This document shows, piece after piece, positions 5,637 through 7,098 of a stretch of DNA of 7,098 nucleotides; the first letter of the stretch is position 1; the number at the start of each line of letters is the position of its first letter. Source of the DNA: Chloroflexota bacterium. GTDB taxonomy: Bacteria; Chloroflexota; Ktedonobacteria; Ktedonobacterales; Ktedonobacteraceae. A model generated the notes under the pieces. It had not been told where the DNA came from and searched no databases. It was given only the letters and a program-made list of their open reading frames with translations. Both the position numbers and the translations under genes were made by a program. Location of the stretch: NCBI GenBank assembly GCA_021828635.1, contig JAJZEJ010000796.1, forward strand, positions 1-7,098. The letters run 5' to 3'.

Positions 5637-6287
5637 ATGCAACTTGAGACGGAGCCTATGGAAGCCATACAAGGGTCTATTGCTCAACCATCAACAGCAC
5701 CAGGACGACTCTTCGTCCTCTCCGCGCCATCAGGAACCGGCAAAGACACCGTGATTCAGGAGTTAAAGGCTCAGGGACTTGATTTCTACGTTGTTGCCTC
5801 AGTAACCACGCGGGCTATGCGCCCCGGAGAAAGTGAGGGCAGCCCGTATTATTTCGTCAGTAAAGAACGCTTTGACGAGATGATTGCTCAGGGTGAACTC
5901 CTTGAACATGCCCTGGTGCATGGCAACTGGTATGGCCAACCCCTGCAACCAATCCGCGACAATCTGCGTGTAGGACGTGACGTACTGCTCAAAATCGATG
6001 TGCAGGGAGCAGAGACGGTACGCAAAAAACTTCCAGGAGCAGTCTACATTTTTCTCGTCCCTGGCTCTGTTGAGGAATTAGTAATGCGTTTAACCAATCG
6101 CCATACTGAGACGGAGGAACAGATTCAACGTCGCCTGATCAATGCACGCAACGAACTTGCTCAGCAGAAATATTACGACTACACCGTGATGAACCGCCAA
6201 GATCATCTACAAGATGCCGTTGAGAACTTGCGTGCCATCATACGTGCCGAGCATTGTAGAACCCACCCACGTACCGTTACATTATAA
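5637..6287 (+). CDS. gmk: Guanylate kinase
   Basis: Guanylate kinase converts GMP and ATP to GDP and ADP, an essential cytoplasmic step in making GTP and recycling (p)ppGpp-linked guanine nucleotides. The 216 residues are slightly more than E. coli's 207, the excess being an N-terminal extension. The P-loop is SAPSGTGKDT (29-38), with Asp after the Lys where many relatives have Ser or Gly. The GMP-binding signature TTRAMRPGESEGSPYYFV is at 57-74, followed by LLEHALVHGNWYG (88-100). The Walker B-like IDVQGA is at 120-125, and the lid RLTNRHTETEEQIQRRL (151-167) carries the conserved arginines. The family-typical YDYTVMN is at 180-186. ATG 5637 has AGGA 8 nt upstream. The in-frame ATG 5658 is also possible, but its GGAG is only 3 nt away. 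glpX follows 24 nt after the stop, so the two probably share a message. Confidence 0.96.
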   Translation: MQLETEPMEAIQGSIAQPSTAPGRLFVLSAPSGTGKDTVIQELKAQGLDFYVVASVTTRAMRPGESEGSPYYFVSKERFDEMIAQGELLEHALVHGNWYGQPLQPIRDNLRVGRDVLLKIDVQGAETVRKKLPGAVYIFLVPGSVEELVMRLTNRHTETEEQIQRRLINARNELAQQKYYDYTVMNRQDHLQDAVENLRAIIRAEHCRTHPRTVTL

Positions 6288-6311
6288 TAAGCAACACAAT
6301 GGAGGATATAC

Positions 6312-7098
6312 GTGCAAGAAGAACGTTTTGTGCAATCTGGTACCAAAGAGCGGAATTTAGCAATGGAGCTAGTCCGTGTGACTGAGGCAGCAGCTCTAAG
6401 CGCGGGACGCTGGATGGGCAAAGGTAACAAGGAGATGGTCGATCAAGCTGCCGTTGATGCTATGCGCCATGCACTCGATGGTGTCGATATGAGTGGAATT
6501 GTCGTCATTGGTGAGGGCGAGAAGGACGAAGCTCCTATGCTTTACATCGGTGAGCAGGTTGGCAATGGTTCAAAACCAGATGTTGACGTAGCAGTTGACC
6601 CGGTTGATGGCACCCGTCTGCTCTCATTAGGCATCGGCGGTGCGCTGGCAGTCGTAGCCATCGCTGAGCGTGGTAGTATGTTCGCAGCGCCGCCCGGTGT
6701 CTTCTATATGGATAAAATCGCTGTCGGCCCCGCTTACAAAAACGTGATCGACATCAACGCACCGGTCGGCGTTAACCTGGATCGCATTGCTCGCGTCCGT
6801 GATGCACATATTGACGACCTGACCGTTGTGCTGCTAGATCGTCCTCGTCACCAGGAGATTATCCGTCAAATCCGCGAAGTTGGCGCACGTATCCGCTTAA
6901 TCACCGATGGTGATGTCTCAGCCGCTATTCAGGCAGCGATGGAGGACTATGCGGGTATTGATGTACTCATGGGCATCGGCGGTGCGCCAGAAGCGGTACT
7001 GGCGGCGGCAGCTCTCAAGTGTGTCGGCGGTGAAATCCAGTGTAAAATCTGGCCGCGCGACGAGCAAGAACGCGAGCGACTCAAGGCCGATGGCATTG
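6312..7098 (+). CDS. glpX: Fructose-1,6-bisphosphatase class II (GlpX type), 3' end outside the window
   Basis: This metal-dependent enzyme hydrolyses fructose-1,6-bisphosphate to fructose-6-phosphate in gluconeogenesis; some bacterial members also act on sedoheptulose-1,7-bisphosphate. The 262 complete codons seen cover most of a family of about 320-340 residues and are open to the window end. Motifs, counted from the GTG: RNLAMELVRVTEAAAL (14-29), DQAAVDAMR (44-52) with D44 matching E. coli D33, IGEGEKDEAPML (66-77) with E68 matching E57, and AVDPVDGTR (94-102) with D96 and T101 matching D85 and T90. Further on are LDRPRH (175-180), DGDVSAAI (199-206) and GIGGAPE (221-227), whose Glu is catalytic in the family. 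The start is GTG 6312, 6 nt after a strong GGAGG (6301-6305). The first in-frame ATG (6363) falls inside the conserved N-terminal motif and is too late. Identity is secure. Confidence 0.95.
   Translation, partial: MQEERFVQSGTKERNLAMELVRVTEAAALSAGRWMGKGNKEMVDQAAVDAMRHALDGVDMSGIVVIGEGEKDEAPMLYIGEQVGNGSKPDVDVAVDPVDGTRLLSLGIGGALAVVAIAERGSMFAAPPGVFYMDKIAVGPAYKNVIDINAPVGVNLDRIARVRDAHIDDLTVVLLDRPRHQEIIRQIREVGARIRLITDGDVSAAIQAAMEDYAGIDVLMGIGGAPEAVLAAAALKCVGGEIQCKIWPRDEQERERLKADGI

Noticed and set aside
5658..5660. Second ATG as the gmk start
   Set aside because: Its GGAG is only 3 nt away, too close, while ATG 5637 has AGGA at a normal 8-nt spacing; it remains a possible secondary start.
5485..5754. 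89-residue plus-strand frame ahead of gmk
   Set aside because: It overlaps gmk in another frame, has no recognisable motif, starts without a good ribosome site and has a low-complexity C-terminus created by the gmk codons.

Overview
The window is a gene-dense piece of bacterial chromosome with intermediate GC content. It carries six protein genes and no RNA genes, mobile elements or CRISPR. The gene set fits a bacterium of the Chloroflexota, perhaps the Ktedonobacteria. That is an inference from general protein character and from the mix of a selenoprotein SelD, a sigma-54 factor and bacterial RqcH; no single marker proves it.

Left block, plus strand (1-3246): selD (5' end cut by the window), rnc and an rpoN-type sigma-54 gene. 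They are spaced 3 nt and 42 nt apart, so probably one operon. The main point here is that selD is itself a selenoprotein gene. Its reading frame runs in from the window edge through an in-frame TGA at 37-39, exactly where the family has its catalytic Cys/Sec, and a hairpin of bacterial SECIS type follows. A conventional gene call starting at ATG 49 would cut off the active site. The sigma-54 factor is complete from Region I to the RpoN box, but has a four-cysteine zinc-ribbon-like insert between Region I and the acidic region.

Centre, minus strand (3217-5244): a long RqcH/NFACT gene (ribosome-associated quality control), convergent with rpoN. The two genes overlap by 30 bp at their 3' ends, and the overlap holds a 9-bp tandem duplication that is in frame in both proteins.

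Right block: a 392-bp divergent intergenic region (5245-5636) with weak promoter candidates on both sides and a perfect 13-bp palindrome over the candidate gmk -10. Then come gmk (guanylate kinase) and, 24 nt later, glpX (class II fructose-1,6-bisphosphatase, GTG start, cut by the window end), probably co-transcribed.

Functionally this is mostly housekeeping: selenophosphate supply, double-stranded RNA processing, an alternative sigma factor, rescue of stalled large ribosomal subunits, GDP synthesis and gluconeogenesis. I see no defence or mobile system. The notable points are the selenocysteine in SelD, the zinc-ribbon sigma-54, a Ser at a usually acidic RNase III position, and the repeats in and around RqcH.
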